Of a DNA stretch of 46,127 nucleotides, positions 16,293-26,907 are shown piece after piece. Position 1 is the first letter of the stretch. Each line of letters opens with the position of its first letter. The stretch lies in contig REEO01000033.1 in assembly GCA_007695035.1 (NCBI GenBank), positions 1-46,127 on the forward strand, written 5' to 3'. The notes beneath the pieces are model-generated. The model had not been told where the DNA came from. It saw only the letters and a list, made by a program, of their open reading frames with translations, and did no database searches. The DNA is from Saprospirales bacterium (lineage in GTDB: Bacteria; Bacteroidota; Bacteroidia; Chitinophagales; Saprospiraceae). The position numbers and the translations under genes were made by a program.

Positions 16293-19200
16293 TCACTGAT
16301 CACCACTCAGGATAAGTCGCTTAGTTGCTGACCACTCTCCCGCGCGAATTTGATACAAGTACAGCCCGGGACTCAATCCCTCCAGGTTAATAAGTTTTCT
16401 ATTGAGTCCGCTGTGGCCGTCGAATTCTAACTTTCGCACAAGCTCTCCCGCACTGTTGTAAAGTATCAATTCTACTGCCCGATCGTCTGGAAGTACAAAA
16501 GGTATTATCGTCTCATGGCTGAAGGGGTTAGGTTCGTTTTGATAGAGTGCAAAACGCTCACCCTGCCACTCCTCCGGCCAGCTCATCCTAATTGGCAACT
16601 CCAATCCATCATTCTTCACAACATGCGACTGCCAAAGTGAACCCAGTTCTTTTAAATTCAACAGGTCGGAGTCAGGTTGAATCGCCCCTTCGCCCTCCAT
16701 GCTAATAAAGAATAAGTGATCCCCTTTGCTAATTGTAACAGGCTCAGGACTGTGCCATACAAGTCGTATTATCCCGAGATCCTTATCGTGAAAAACAGAT
16801 TGCTCACCCACACCGGCCAATGAACCGTGATCCAATGAAATGCCATCCAAATTCAATTTTCCGGCATCGTATTGGAATTCGACCTGATAGCCCAAAACGG
16901 TTTGGTCCTCACCGGCTGATACCACCACACCGTCTTCACTCTTTCCCTTATCAATTTTCGCGTACAAAGCGACCTCAGACCCTCCAATTCTCATTCCGCT
17001 TTGACCTGCATTGCCGGTTACATCTCCCATTTTTAGAGCTACAAAATCCTGATTGGTCTTATCGGAGGTCAATGTCAGGTAAGCTCTGAAATTCGGCCAG
17101 TTTTCATCAAGGGGATTTTCCGGGTCGTAGAAATCATAATCTGAATCAACAAAAACCCAGGAATCTACATTGGGGAATTCATCGATAAGGCCCACAATTA
17201 AATTCTGAATTACAACCAAATCAAAGGTGGATAATACCCCATTATTGGAGACATCTGCAGCGATAATTTTATAAGGAGAATTCAAAGTGTTAATATGGAG
17301 GATATGTTGCTGAATAAGTATCAGGTCCATCACACTGATACCATCCGTGTAGTTCTCATCTTTTTCTGGTTTGATCTGCAGACCAGAGCCGATCAATGCG
17401 GACAAACTGTAATCACCGAATTCATCGGTCATATCACTACCACTTTCATCCCCAGACATTTCGACCGCTACATTCTCCAAAGGCACCCCTGCCCAGGACT
17501 CAATAGTCCCGCTGATACTGAAAATGGTGGTATCCGGCAAGACTTCGACCTCCACGTTGGTTAAACAGGAAGAACTGTTGCTATGTACGTCCACAGCAGT
17601 AAACTCTACCACAGTAATACCGCCCGGAAAGTATCCCGAGGCATCTGCTCCACCGGAATTATAATCATTAAAAATGGTATCCACCCCGCAATTGTCCGTT
17701 GCAGTTGCCACCAATGACCCAACAAAGGCTTCATTTTGACTTTGCGGTATCTGTACAAGAGTGTCAGAAGGACAAACCATTGCAGGGGATTCATCATCTA
17801 CCACGGTGACGAACTGGATGCAATGGGCAGTGAGTTCATTGTCTGCAGTGGCGGTATGTACAATTTCATTAACTCCCACTTCAAAATCGGTGGGAGCAAC
17901 CACACTGACCACTGGTTCACTGCAGGGAGCAGTAGCCTCCGCCTGCCCAAAATCAGAAATCAATGCCAAACACATTCCGGGCTCCACAGAAACCGCCAAA
18001 TCCTGTGGACAAGTTATCTCAGGTGCATAGCTATCTGACACAACTACCACATGCGAGCATTCCAATTCTGTTCCACCGGGCAAAACTGCGGTTTGGGTTA
18101 CCGACGTTTTCCCAGTAATAAATGCAGAAGGGGCATCGGTGCTTAAATCAACCGGATCACAGTTCGGCTCAATGGTGGCCTCCGGGATTTCTAAATTGGA
18201 AACCGCGCAATTTCCTCCCTCCAGCTCGACAAAAATACTGTCGGGGCAGGTGATAATGGCATTGGTCTCCCAATCCACTTCAATCAATTGCTCACAACTC
18301 GCACTGAGGCCATTGTCGGCAGTGACAGTATGTGTGACGACAGTAATTCCGACAGGAAAAACTACGGGCGCATCATTTTCCGGAGCCACTTCACCACATA
18401 ATCCACTCACGACAGCAACCCCGACTTCTAATCCTTCTGAGATGCACTCTCCGGGTTCCGCCTCTACAACTAAATCATCGGGGCACGCAATCTGGGGAAC
18501 ATTGCCATCCACCACTAAAATAATTTGCTGGCACCCGGCAGTTTGTCCGTTGTCTGAGACCGCAGTGTGTGTTACCACGGTTTCACCAATGCCAAAAACA
18601 GCGGGCGCATCATCGATGACTTCTACATCAGCACAATTTGCTGAAGCTGTAGATTCGCCAATTTCCAGTCCGGTTATTTCACATTCACCCTCCTCGAGTA
18701 GGATGGTCAGGTCAGATGGACACGTAATTTGGGGCACCTCCACATCCAGGACATGGACCTCGGCAGCACAACTGTCAGTCAATTGTCCATCTTCATAGAG
18801 GAAAAACCAAACATCAGTGGTTCCGATTGGGTAAACCCCACTTGCATCGACTCCTCCTGAACTGAAATCATTGGTTATTACCACTCCATTACAGCCCTCA
18901 GCAAAGGATGCCGACAGGCCAGCGAAGGCATCGCATTCACCGGGTTCAGCTTCCACAGTTAGGGGATCGGGGCAACTGAGTCCTGGATCATCACCGAAAT
19001 TGGAGGCTGCCAGAGTAAAGGAGCAAAAGCTGAGGTTATCCGCTCCATCCATGGCAATTACAAAACCCGTAATCATTTCGTTGATCATTGTGAGTCCTTT
19101 TGTAGGAACTTGATTAAGGGAAATATCTTCTTGAGGGGTGCAATTGTCGGTAGCCACCACATAATCAGTCAAGTCCGGAATAGTGGCGCTACAATGTCCT

Positions 19201-22200
19201 CCTGCATCTACAAATACCGTGTCCGGGCAATTTAGAACCGGTGGGGTTTCGTCGATTACTGTCACAATTTGAGTGTGAACTGCCTGGTTTCCACACTCAT
19301 CTTCCGCGGTCCATATTCGCTGTAAAACATACTCCCCGGTATCCGCTCCGGGTATATGTATTTCCAAAAAAGCCACCATGGGTTCACTGCAGTTATCCTC
19401 TGCTTCCAGAATCGGTGGATCTGGCACATTATCGCATTCAACAATGGTGTCAGCCGGCAGGGAAGAAATCCACTCCGGTGCCTGATTGTCTTCAAAAACA
19501 ACAATCCTGCTGTGTGTCAATTGGTCATGGCTCCAAATGCTGGTAATGGTATCCACACCAGCACAGCCAAAAACAGTATCGCGCACAGGAGAAATTTGAA
19601 GTGTATCACAGTAATCTGCCACAATTAGCAGTGATTCGTCAAACTCGATTCCACATAGTACGGTACTATCGGCAGGCAATTCACTGAGCCATTCAAATTC
19701 ACTTTGGTTTTCTGCGATCAACTCAATTTCGCACTGATCGGACCAACCGCTGGTGTCACTTGCGGTCAATACAACCGCCATACTCTGCCCTGCACTCAAA
19801 AGGGAATCTGTAGATATATTTTGGATGAGTGTGAAATCACTTTCATCCAGACAATTATCGCTGACAACGGCTATTCCGGTCAAATCTCCTGCTTCGACCA
19901 TACAATAGGGACCCACTGCCAACAACACTGAATCTGCAGTGCAAGTCAGGCTGGGGTCTGTTTGATCCTCCACGGAAACCAGTATTTCACAATTTTCACT
20001 CCAACCCATATTATCGGAAATGGTTAAAGTGACAGTAATTTGCTCACCTGCGGTCAATGCAGTATCTCCGGGAACATTCTGAGACCACTCAAAGTCTGCG
20101 CTGTCCAGGCAATTGTCGGTTACGGTGAGCAGGTGGGTCAGGTCACCGGGATTTCCTTCACAGTTCTCATCTGCAGCCATTACTATAGGGCTGTCATCGC
20201 AAGTTGCTTCAGGAGCGATGGTATCTTTTGCCATTACAGTAACCAGGCAATTTTCACTCCAGGCAGCTGAATCCTGTATGTAGCCGGAAACCACAAAATT
20301 GTCGGGTCCGGCTGCCTTGTCAGAAGAAGAGTTCCCAAAATAGTACAATCTGAATTCCACATCTTCACTTAACTGCTGAAAATCAGGGCCCAGTTCCAGT
20401 GTCAAACCACTGAACGTTTTGGAACCTGCTGACACAGAATCGGAATCGACAAACCAAATGGACTCACCGTCATAGGAAATTTGATTGGCTGCATTGCTAT
20501 CCTGAAAGGCCAGGCCGATATTCTCCTCAAAACCATCCAGACTCGACCTGACAGCAATTTTCCGAGGTGCAGAGCCCGAGTCGTCTTGCCAGTACCAATC
20601 AAACACAAATTGCTGTATGCTGATGGCTTCACTCCCGGATGGGCCAATACTGAAACGCTGGTACTGCTGATAAGTCGAACTAAAATCCCCATTAAGCGGC
20701 ATACCTCCTCCCCATCGAAACCTGAAGGTTCCATCGGTTGTAGGGCGGTTATTTTCAAAACTACCGGAGGCATTGGAAAACCAGGACTCAAATTGAAGGC
20801 CGGGAATCGTGGGTAACGGTGTGGGGTCAGTTCGGCCCGTATGATTAGAACCGGATTCCACATCCGCAAACGAAAATGTCGCCACAAATGGAATGGGGGA
20901 AATTTCCGTACCTGTTATATCGACAATGATCGACTCCCCGGCGGTCAACAGGGAATTGGAGGAAACATCCTGATCAATGCTAAAACCCTCGGCACAATTG
21001 TCACTTAGATCAATATGACCACTCAGATCGCCCACTGCAACCTCGCAATTTTCATCCACAAAAACCTCAATGTCCTCCTGTGGGCAACTCAAAGTCGGAC
21101 TCACGGTATCTGCGACTACCACACTTAGAAAGCAGTTAGAAACATTTCCATTTTCGTCATATACAGTTAAATCCACCGAAATAGAGTCACCTGCGGTCAA
21201 AAGCGCACCGGGTATCGGACTCTGACCAATGGAGTCAATTCCGCAATTGTCCGAAGCGCTGGCTTCCCCGGTTAAATCGGGCATGAATGCCTCGCAATTT
21301 TCATCCACGTAAAGAGTGAGATCCTCCGGGCATGCAATGGTCGGGGCAATGGTATCAATTACGTACAGGTTGAAAATACAACTGGCTGAATTGCCGGAGT
21401 TATCGGTGGCTGTGACCGTTTGTACATATTGACCCTCGGTCAAAACCTGGCCCCAGTAGGGAAATTGGCTCATGTTCACCGGACAGTTAGCGTCCAGATT
21501 GAGAAGCTGCATGTAATTTAGATTAACAATCGCGCAGCCACTGGATATGTAAATGGTATCGGCAACAAGGCAATCCAAAACGGGAACCAATGTATCCATC
21601 ACATTGACCACTGAAATACACTCATAGGTATTGTTGGAATCATCTGTAATGGTCAGGGTCACATTTTGCTCGCCGAGGGAACTACAATCAAAATTGAACT
21701 GGCTTAGGGTAATGGTATCAATGTTGCAATTCAGGGTGGAATTGTCATCCACATCTTCAAGGCTGATCTCTGCCTGTCCCATGGTATCCAGAAACACAAC
21801 GAGGTCTTTGCAATTTGCTTGGGGAGTAATGCTGTCGATTACTGTAATCGTTCCCTCGCAGCTATCCTGCCATAAGCTCACCTCATCCAATGCAACAAAT
21901 TGGTAACCTATGGTACCCTGATCGCCACACCCAAAGTCAAGGTTGTCAGCTCCGGAAAAAGTTTTTTCAACGGCCCCACATTCATTTTCTATTTCGTAAA
22001 GGTCGCTTTCATTCAAGGTGACCTCACCCTGGCTATCGAGATAAACTACCGTATCCAGGCAACTAACTTCTATTATTTGGGCGTCACTTTGAAATTCGTA
22101 AGCACCCATATCCACTATGGCAGAGTCCGATTCGGAAGCGTTATGAAAGCGCGACTCTCCGGCCAAATCCAAGGTATCTGTACCACCTAAAGCATTGTTG

Positions 22201-25200
22201 TCACCGCGGTCGATAGCAGGTGAGCAGGCAAGCAGGCGGAAATCAGTATTACTGACAAAAAGCGGATCCTTGCCGACGATATCCCCATTCACCCCATCTG
22301 TAAAACCACTTGTGCCATCGCTGTCGAGATTATTGCCCTGTGATACCAAAGTTCCATTGTTGGTTTGGGAAAAGTTACCCGGAATATTGTCAGCTACAAT
22401 TGTATTAACAACATAGGTGATAGCATTAGTACCACTTGTCACAATAGCCCTAAAAGTACCAATAGATGTGTTCTGTGCCACAGTTGTATTCACCAGGTAT
22501 AATACTGCCTCAGGTCCTGTAGAACCGTTTAAGATGCCACCTTGTGTGTTTTGGCTGCTGTTTCCGCTTATGAGACAATTGATAAGTGTGGCATTTTGGC
22601 AATCCTGAAGGTTGATTCCTGCCCCCTGAAAAACTGAATTGTTGTTGGTTATCTTACAATTCGTCATGGTGAGGTTCAAATTGCCGTGAAAAATTCCTCC
22701 CGCATTTTCAGCTTCGTTATTGTCAATGGTCGTTCCGGTAATAGTAGTAATACTAAATGAAAAAATTCCACCCCCCGTGGCACTTGCTGAATTATCGAGA
22801 ATCACACAATCTGTCAGGTTCAAAAAAGAGTTTGAGGTAGAATATATTCCGCCACCACGGATTGCCGAATTGTCGCTTATCCTGCAGTTCAAGATTTTGG
22901 GAGATCCACTGTCTATATGAATTCCCCCACCAGAGCGGGAAGGGTGATCATTTGATCCGGTGCTTGCATCAGCATTTCCCATTGTCACAGCAAATCCATC
23001 GAGCACAGCGGTAGAGTCGGTGCCCGATCCGGTCACTACGGTGTAGCTGTTCCCATCCAGGGTTTCACTCCCATTGATATCACCGCTTAAGATTGTGGGA
23101 TTGTTCTCCCAGTCCCTTTGGTGGAGTGAATCTTCCGTTCCGGTAAATCCACCGTAAATTGCTACCCCGTTTAGGAGATTAAAACTTGAGTCCCTATCCA
23201 TCGAGTCAGGAGTGGGATAATAGGTGCCCGCTGCCACCCATATTTGAGATACATTGGTGCATGAATTCAGGGCATCTTGGAGGTCGGTAAACGCATTTTC
23301 CCAGGAAGTACCTGAATTGCCACCTGTTGCATTGGCATTCACAAAAACAATTTCTTCGGATGAGGACTCAATGACACCCGGTATGAAGCCCGGGGGATCA
23401 AATATCAACTCCCCGTAATTGGTAAAAATTCCGGTATTTATGTGTGCCGAATCGGTGCTGATCTCCATTATCCCACGATTCTCAAAAGTATCCAAGTTGT
23501 TTACGGATGCGAACAAATCAATCGAACTGCAGTAGTTGTTTACAAATACCCCTTCGTTGCTTATTCCGTGGTTGTGGATAATGCCGGTTCCACCAATGGA
23601 AAGGCTGCCTTCATTCAAAAAGTAGCCCAAGGAGCTATTGGTCAGTCCGTCGTTTCCAATGTTCGCATTTTCTCCTATTTCAATCTTACCAAAATTAAGG
23701 AAGTCGGCACTGTTGTAAATCCCTGTGGAGCTGGTATCCTGCCGTGCTATTGTGATTCCCCCGCGGTTATCAAAAAGCCCTGAGTTGTTGTCTAACGAAC
23801 TGTTCATCGTATAACCCATCTCAATAACCCCATCCTCTGTGTTTAAAAAAGTATGATCTCCACTAAGGGACATAGCAAAATCTCCAATGCTATCAAATTG
23901 CATGAGCCCCGCATTCGTGATGTGCCCGCCCGTACTTTCGATACCCTGGTTGTTAAACGAGGACTTGATGGTTCCCGAATTTTGGAAATAACCACTTGTA
24001 GATATCATTGGACTAAAGAAATGGCTCGCTTCCAGATGACCCATATTAATCAGGGTATCGGTATTGGAGATAGCCCTGGTCAGGTTCTGAGCCGTGAAGG
24101 AAGAAGCAGGTCCAAGAACCGCTTTGCCAGAATTGTTTAAATAGCTATCGATGTCTTGAACTGAAAGCTGAGCATCTGAATACAGATATGCTCCGTCGTT
24201 GTTATCAAAAATTCTGTGGATACTACTGATCGGTGAAAAAAGTACATCAGTTCCTAAAATGAGTGTATCCGAGTTTTGAAAAACCGTATTTAGTGAAGAA
24301 GCCAGGTCAATAGGGACGTCAATTTCCATGTAAGCCTGATTGTTTATTGCAAGATTACAGTTCAACAAACTCAGACTACCCTCTAAATGGTAATAAGTGC
24401 CTTTGTTGAGAATTAAATCACCATTGGAATTTCGAAATTCGGAATCACAGCGATTTAGAAAGTAAGCCCCTTCATCATTAAAAATACCACCATTTGATGT
24501 CTCCCAAATTTCAAAATAACATCCCTCTCCTGTAATAAAATTAGCAGCATTATATATTCCAACTCCTGATAACCCCAAAATTTCTATGCTGGAGGAATCA
24601 CCCACTTCAAAGTGATTGAAATTCACTATTGCCGCATCGTTTGAAGTTCCAGTAGGACCTGTACGCTGAATAGTCAGGTCACCTAATATGGTAGCTACCC
24701 CGGTTGTATCATTGTAAAAAGGAATAGCTGTGCCCCCTTGAAAAAATATACCAATATTGCGAATTTCAAGCAAACCCTCAACGAAGAACTCCCCTTGATT
24801 TAGAAAAGCTTCCTTTCCATCGACATTCCAAATCTCCAACGTATTCTGAGATCCGTATTGAAAAATTTCAGCTCCCTCGCGATTGAAAATCACACTGGTC
24901 ACGGAATTGCCTATATTGTTAGCTGTAATCGGTCCATGAGAAATAATCACATGGTGGTTGTCAATTGCAAATCCATTTAAACTGGAGAGAGCTACTCCTT
25001 CCGTGGAGTGCACTATCAATGAGTCTGTATTGATCAGCCCGGAACCATTGGAACCGCTCAGACTCAACCTACTCATCAATTCCATCTTTCCGTCATTGTG
25101 CAGTATATCTCCGGCTCCACTCGTAAATGACAAATCCGGTCCATCGTGGAAAAAGTTGGCACCGGCCCGATTGTGGAATATAGGACTCCCTAAAGTGTTT

Positions 25201-26021
25201 CCCACATTGAAACTCGCAGAAGAGTTTATGGATCCAAAGTTATCTAGCACGGTTTCATGTCCATTGGTAACTGAAAAAGAACCACTTGTGTGATCAATGT
25301 GTCCTCCGGCTTTATTTATGAGGCCCTCACCGGCAGAGGATCCACCAATCGAAAATGACCCGCTGTTCAGGATGGATCCGTAATTCACAAGTCTTGTAGA
25401 ATTTCCACCCGAGACGGTAAAACTTCCACTGTTATTTTCTACCGTTGCTCCGGGATAGTTAATCATATTGGTATCAAGGCCACCCAACACCTCGAAACTA
25501 CCACTGCTCAAAATAGACCCCCAGTTCTGCAATCGCTTTCCCTGGCCTTCAATAATGACTATGCTCCCTGTATTCTCAATTTCTGCATCTGGAAAGTTTA
25601 ACAAACCATCATTGAAAGAAGAGTCTATGCTCAAATCTCCATGGTTGAATAGATATCCATAATTCAAAAAACCGTCGCTTGCACTTCCCTCAACGAGCAG
25701 ATTGGAGCCACTTTCCACTTTCAATGAAGCGCCAAGATGCAGCACAAGAGACCTTGCACCTGCATTATCGGATACTGTCGGATAATTTCCGGATGTCACA
25801 ACCGGAATAATAACGTGATGCCCACTGTCAATACCGTAATCGGGGATTATCATAGGATCCCAGTTGCCGACCTCGTGCCAGTTTGTATCGACCGCGCCGG
25901 TCCAGCTTATGGTATCGTACGGCATTAACATAGAGTTTGCACTATTTGCCATTTTTGACGTGCCGGCTGACAAAATCAGAGTAAACAATGCGGAGATGAG
26001 TAGGAAGTAAAGTCCTTTCAT
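16293..26021 (-). CDS. Giant secreted multi-domain adhesin-like protein with type A T9SS sorting domain (3242 aa)
   Basis: Domain order: signal peptide (~1-28); about 850 residues of asparagine/glycine-rich repeats with a ~48-residue period that look like a beta-solenoid (~40-890); a right-handed parallel beta-helix of the pectate-lyase/choice-of-anchor type (~890-1310, with GGGI/GGIF rungs and ending DMGAYEFQ); a long stalk of HYR-type repeats (~1310-2825, each with CP..L, TDNC and a closing C.. V.. D), one of which is interrupted by a foreign beta-sandwich (1705-1916); a carboxypeptidase-regulatory-like strand block (~2830); a dockerin-like pair of helices (~2893-2948); a cohesin-like beta domain (~3010-3140); and a type A sorting domain (~3158-3242, LYQNEPNPF ... 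GLYLYQI ... RLIL). The protein would be exported through the outer membrane by T9SS. No catalytic residues were identified. It starts 5 nt after a glycosyltransferase gene. Adhesin or matrix function is inferred from architecture. Confidence 0.93.
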   Translation of the reverse strand: MKGLYFLLISALFTLILSAGTSKMANSANSMLMPYDTISWTGAVDTNWHEVGNWDPMIIPDYGIDSGHHVIIPVVTSGNYPTVSDNAGARSLVLHLGASLKVESGSNLLVEGSASDGFLNYGYLFNHGDLSIDSSFNDGLLNFPDAEIENTGSIVIIEGQGKRLQNWGSILSSGSFEVLGGLDTNMINYPGATVENNSGSFTVSGGNSTRLVNYGSILNSGSFSIGGSSAGEGLINKAGGHIDHTSGSFSVTNGHETVLDNFGSINSSASFNVGNTLGSPIFHNRAGANFFHDGPDLSFTSGAGDILHNDGKMELMSRLSLSGSNGSGLINTDSLIVHSTEGVALSSLNGFAIDNHHVIISHGPITANNIGNSVTSVIFNREGAEIFQYGSQNTLEIWNVDGKEAFLNQGEFFVEGLLEIRNIGIFFQGGTAIPFYNDTTGVATILGDLTIQRTGPTGTSNDAAIVNFNHFEVGDSSSIEILGLSGVGIYNAANFITGEGCYFEIWETSNGGIFNDEGAYFLNRCDSEFRNSNGDLILNKGTYYHLEGSLSLLNCNLAINNQAYMEIDVPIDLASSLNTVFQNSDTLILGTDVLFSPISSIHRIFDNNDGAYLYSDAQLSVQDIDSYLNNSGKAVLGPASSFTAQNLTRAISNTDTLINMGHLEASHFFSPMISTSGYFQNSGTIKSSFNNQGIESTGGHITNAGLMQFDSIGDFAMSLSGDHTFLNTEDGVIEMGYTMNSSLDNNSGLFDNRGGITIARQDTSSTGIYNSADFLNFGKIEIGENANIGNDGLTNSSLGYFLNEGSLSIGGTGIIHNHGISNEGVFVNNYCSSIDLFASVNNLDTFENRGIMEISTDSAHINTGIFTNYGELIFDPPGFIPGVIESSSEEIVFVNANATGGNSGTSWENAFTDLQDALNSCTNVSQIWVAAGTYYPTPDSMDRDSSFNLLNGVAIYGGFTGTEDSLHQRDWENNPTILSGDINGSETLDGNSYTVVTGSGTDSTAVLDGFAVTMGNADASTGSNDHPSRSGGGIHIDSGSPKILNCRISDNSAIRGGGIYSTSNSFLNLTDCVILDNSASATGGGIFSFSITTITGTTIDNNEAENAGGIFHGNLNLTMTNCKITNNNSVFQGAGINLQDCQNATLINCLISGNSSQNTQGGILNGSTGPEAVLYLVNTTVAQNTSIGTFRAIVTSGTNAITYVVNTIVADNIPGNFSQTNNGTLVSQGNNLDSDGTSGFTDGVNGDIVGKDPLFVSNTDFRLLACSPAIDRGDNNALGGTDTLDLAGESRFHNASESDSAIVDMGAYEFQSDAQIIEVSCLDTVVYLDSQGEVTLNESDLYEIENECGAVEKTFSGADNLDFGCGDQGTIGYQFVALDEVSLWQDSCEGTITVIDSITPQANCKDLVVFLDTMGQAEISLEDVDDNSTLNCNIDTITLSQFNFDCSSLGEQNVTLTITDDSNNTYECISVVNVMDTLVPVLDCLVADTIYISSGCAIVNLNYMQLLNLDANCPVNMSQFPYWGQVLTEGQYVQTVTATDNSGNSASCIFNLYVIDTIAPTIACPEDLTLYVDENCEAFMPDLTGEASASDNCGIDSIGQSPIPGALLTAGDSISVDLTVYDENGNVSNCFLSVVVADTVSPTLSCPQEDIEVFVDENCEVAVGDLSGHIDLSDNCAEGFSIDQDVSSNSLLTAGESIIVDITGTEISPIPFVATFSFADVESGSNHTGRTDPTPLPTIPGLQFESWFSNASGSFENNRPTTDGTFRFRWGGGMPLNGDFSSTYQQYQRFSIGPSGSEAISIQQFVFDWYWQDDSGSAPRKIAVRSSLDGFEENIGLAFQDSNAANQISYDGESIWFVDSDSVSAGSKTFSGLTLELGPDFQQLSEDVEFRLYYFGNSSSDKAAGPDNFVVSGYIQDSAAWSENCLVTVMAKDTIAPEATCDDSPIVMAADENCEGNPGDLTHLLTVTDNCLDSADFEWSQNVPGDTALTAGEQITVTLTISDNMGWSENCEILVSVEDQTDPSLTCTADSVLLAVGPYCMVEAGDLTGIAVVSDNCLDESDFTLIQNISTDSLLSAGQSMAVVLTASDTSGWSDQCEIELIAENQSEFEWLSELPADSTVLCGIEFDESLLIVADYCDTLQISPVRDTVFGCAGVDTITSIWSHDQLTHSRIVVFEDNQAPEWISSLPADTIVECDNVPDPPILEAEDNCSEPMVAFLEIHIPGADTGEYVLQRIWTAEDECGNQAVHTQIVTVIDETPPVLNCPDTVFVDAGGHCSATIPDLTDYVVATDNCTPQEDISLNQVPTKGLTMINEMITGFVIAMDGADNLSFCSFTLAASNFGDDPGLSCPDPLTVEAEPGECDAFAGLSASFAEGCNGVVITNDFSSGGVDASGVYPIGTTDVWFFLYEDGQLTDSCAAEVHVLDVEVPQITCPSDLTILLEEGECEITGLEIGESTASANCADVEVIDDAPAVFGIGETVVTHTAVSDNGQTAGCQQIILVVDGNVPQIACPDDLVVEAEPGECISEGLEVGVAVVSGLCGEVAPENDAPVVFPVGITVVTHTVTADNGLSASCEQLIEVDWETNAIITCPDSIFVELEGGNCAVSNLEIPEATIEPNCDPVDLSTDAPSAFITGKTSVTQTAVLPGGTELECSHVVVVSDSYAPEITCPQDLAVSVEPGMCLALISDFGQAEATAPCSEPVVSVVAPTDFEVGVNEIVHTATADNELTAHCIQFVTVVDDESPAMVCPSDTLVQIPQSQNEAFVGSLVATATDNCGVDTIFNDYNSGGADASGYFPGGITVVEFTAVDVHSNSSSCLTNVEVEVLPDTTIFSISGTIESWAGVPLENVAVEMSGDESGSDMTDEFGDYSLSALIGSGLQIKPEKDENYTDGISVMDLILIQQHILHINTLNSPYKIIAADVSNNGVLSTFDLVVIQNLIVGLIDEFPNVDSWVFVDSDYDFYDPENPLDENWPNFRAYLTLTSDKTNQDFVALKMGDVTGNAGQSGMRIGGSEVALYAKIDKGKSEDGVVVSAGEDQTVLGYQVEFQYDAGKLNLDGISLDHGSLAGVGEQSVFHDKDLGIIRLVWHSPEPVTISKGDHLFFISMEGEGAIQPDSDLLNLKELGSLWQSHVVKNDGLELPIRMSWPEEWQGERFALYQNEPNPFSHETIIPFVLPDDRAVELILYNSAGELVRKLEFDGHSGLNRKLINLEGLSPGLYLYQIRAGEWSATKRLILSGDQ
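20274..20909 (-). other. Beta-sandwich domain inserted inside an HYR repeat of the giant adhesin
   Basis: Residues ~1705-1916 split one HYR repeat between its strand SIIVDITG and its closing segment DSAAWSENC; sister repeats run directly from that strand to the same closing segment (for example VVLTAS-DTSGWSDQC). The inserted 212 residues contain blocks known from stand-alone secreted domains: IAVRSSLDGFEENIG, VEFRLYYFG and DNFVVSGYI. The insertion is exactly in frame. Confidence 0.7.
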
Positions 26022-26026
26022 GATGA

Positions 26027-26848
26027 TTAGGTTTTGTAATTGTAAACAGGGTCTTTCTTATGAATGGGAATAACCGGGGTTTCCACCTCAGTTTCCTCGT
26101 GATGGGTTTTATGCCAGTAAAGCGGCGCGTAAAAATACTCGCCGTAGGCCTTAAAGCCGGCCGCCAGATGAAGTACCAAATACCGGATTACATCCAGGAA
26201 AATTTGTCCGGCACCGACTTTTATCTTCAGGCGTTTATATACAATTTTATTCAAGTAAGTGGAGCTGATTAGATTTATGATGAGGATGCCCCACAGCAAA
26301 ATACTCATGGCGAGGAACAACACCCAGGGGACGCCTGAAAACAGAATGTATATTGGAATAAACAAGTTGAAAAAGGGCAACAGGCTGTTGCACACCATCG
26401 GCATCCAAAAATTCACCCAGGAACTTCCAGGGAAACCCCTGCTTCTAAAGGTTCGGAACAAATGGACAAATTGAGTAACCATTAATCCCTTGTTCCATCG
26501 CGTGCGCTGATTGATCCATGCACTGCAGCTGTCCGGGCAGGTTTCTGCGGTATAGCTATCGAGGATTTTGAACTCCACCCCGTTTTGTCGCAATCGCACA
26601 CTCAGTTCTGCATCCTCAGTGACATTGTACGGATCCCATCCTCCGGCTTTTCGCAGGATATGGGTTTCGACAAAAAATGAATTACCGCCCAGGCCAAATG
26701 GATACCCTCCATCAGAGAGCTCTTTTAAATGCAATTCGTACCACTCGTAATACTCAGCAGCAAAATTTCGGGCTATCCAGCCATCCTCCTGATTGGAAAT
26801 TTTGATCTTCGACTGCAGGCAGAGATTTTTTTTCGGATGCGCCGCCAT
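26027..26848 (-). CDS. Family 2 glycosyltransferase, C-terminal half (split gene)
   Basis: This half holds the acceptor and membrane part of a processive GT2: the ED motif in VTEDAELSVRLRQ, the QxxRW motif in INQRTRWNKG, and then three to four membrane segments (NSLLPFFNLFIPIYILF, WVLFLAMSILLWGILIINLI and a C-terminal amphipathic stretch), as in cellulose/hyaluronan-type synthases. The open frame actually extends upstream of the ATG at 26848 to about 26914 and encodes LTVYDAESRPESDQFRKAISI, which contains the D-A-E nucleotide-sugar motif. It joins the N-terminal half (26908-27465) if one T is added to a T5 run (26911-26915, minus strand). The giant adhesin starts 5 nt downstream, so the two form an operon. 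Whether the break is real or an assembly error cannot be decided here. Confidence 0.85.
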   Translation of the reverse strand: MAAHPKKNLCLQSKIKISNQEDGWIARNFAAEYYEWYELHLKELSDGGYPFGLGGNSFFVETHILRKAGGWDPYNVTEDAELSVRLRQNGVEFKILDSYTAETCPDSCSAWINQRTRWNKGLMVTQFVHLFRTFRSRGFPGSSWVNFWMPMVCNSLLPFFNLFIPIYILFSGVPWVLFLAMSILLWGILIINLISSTYLNKIVYKRLKIKVGAGQIFLDVIRYLVLHLAAGFKAYGEYFYAPLYWHKTHHEETEVETPVIPIHKKDPVYNYKT

Positions 26849-26907
26849 AATTGAAATGGCCTTCCTGAATTGATCAGATTCCGGTCTGCTCTCCGCATCG
26901 TAAACGG

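Noticed and set aside
16293-26021. Possible CRISPR-like or DNA-level tandem repeats in the giant adhesin gene
   Set aside because: The repeats are at protein level and diverged; there are no identical short repeats with regular unique spacers anywhere in the window.
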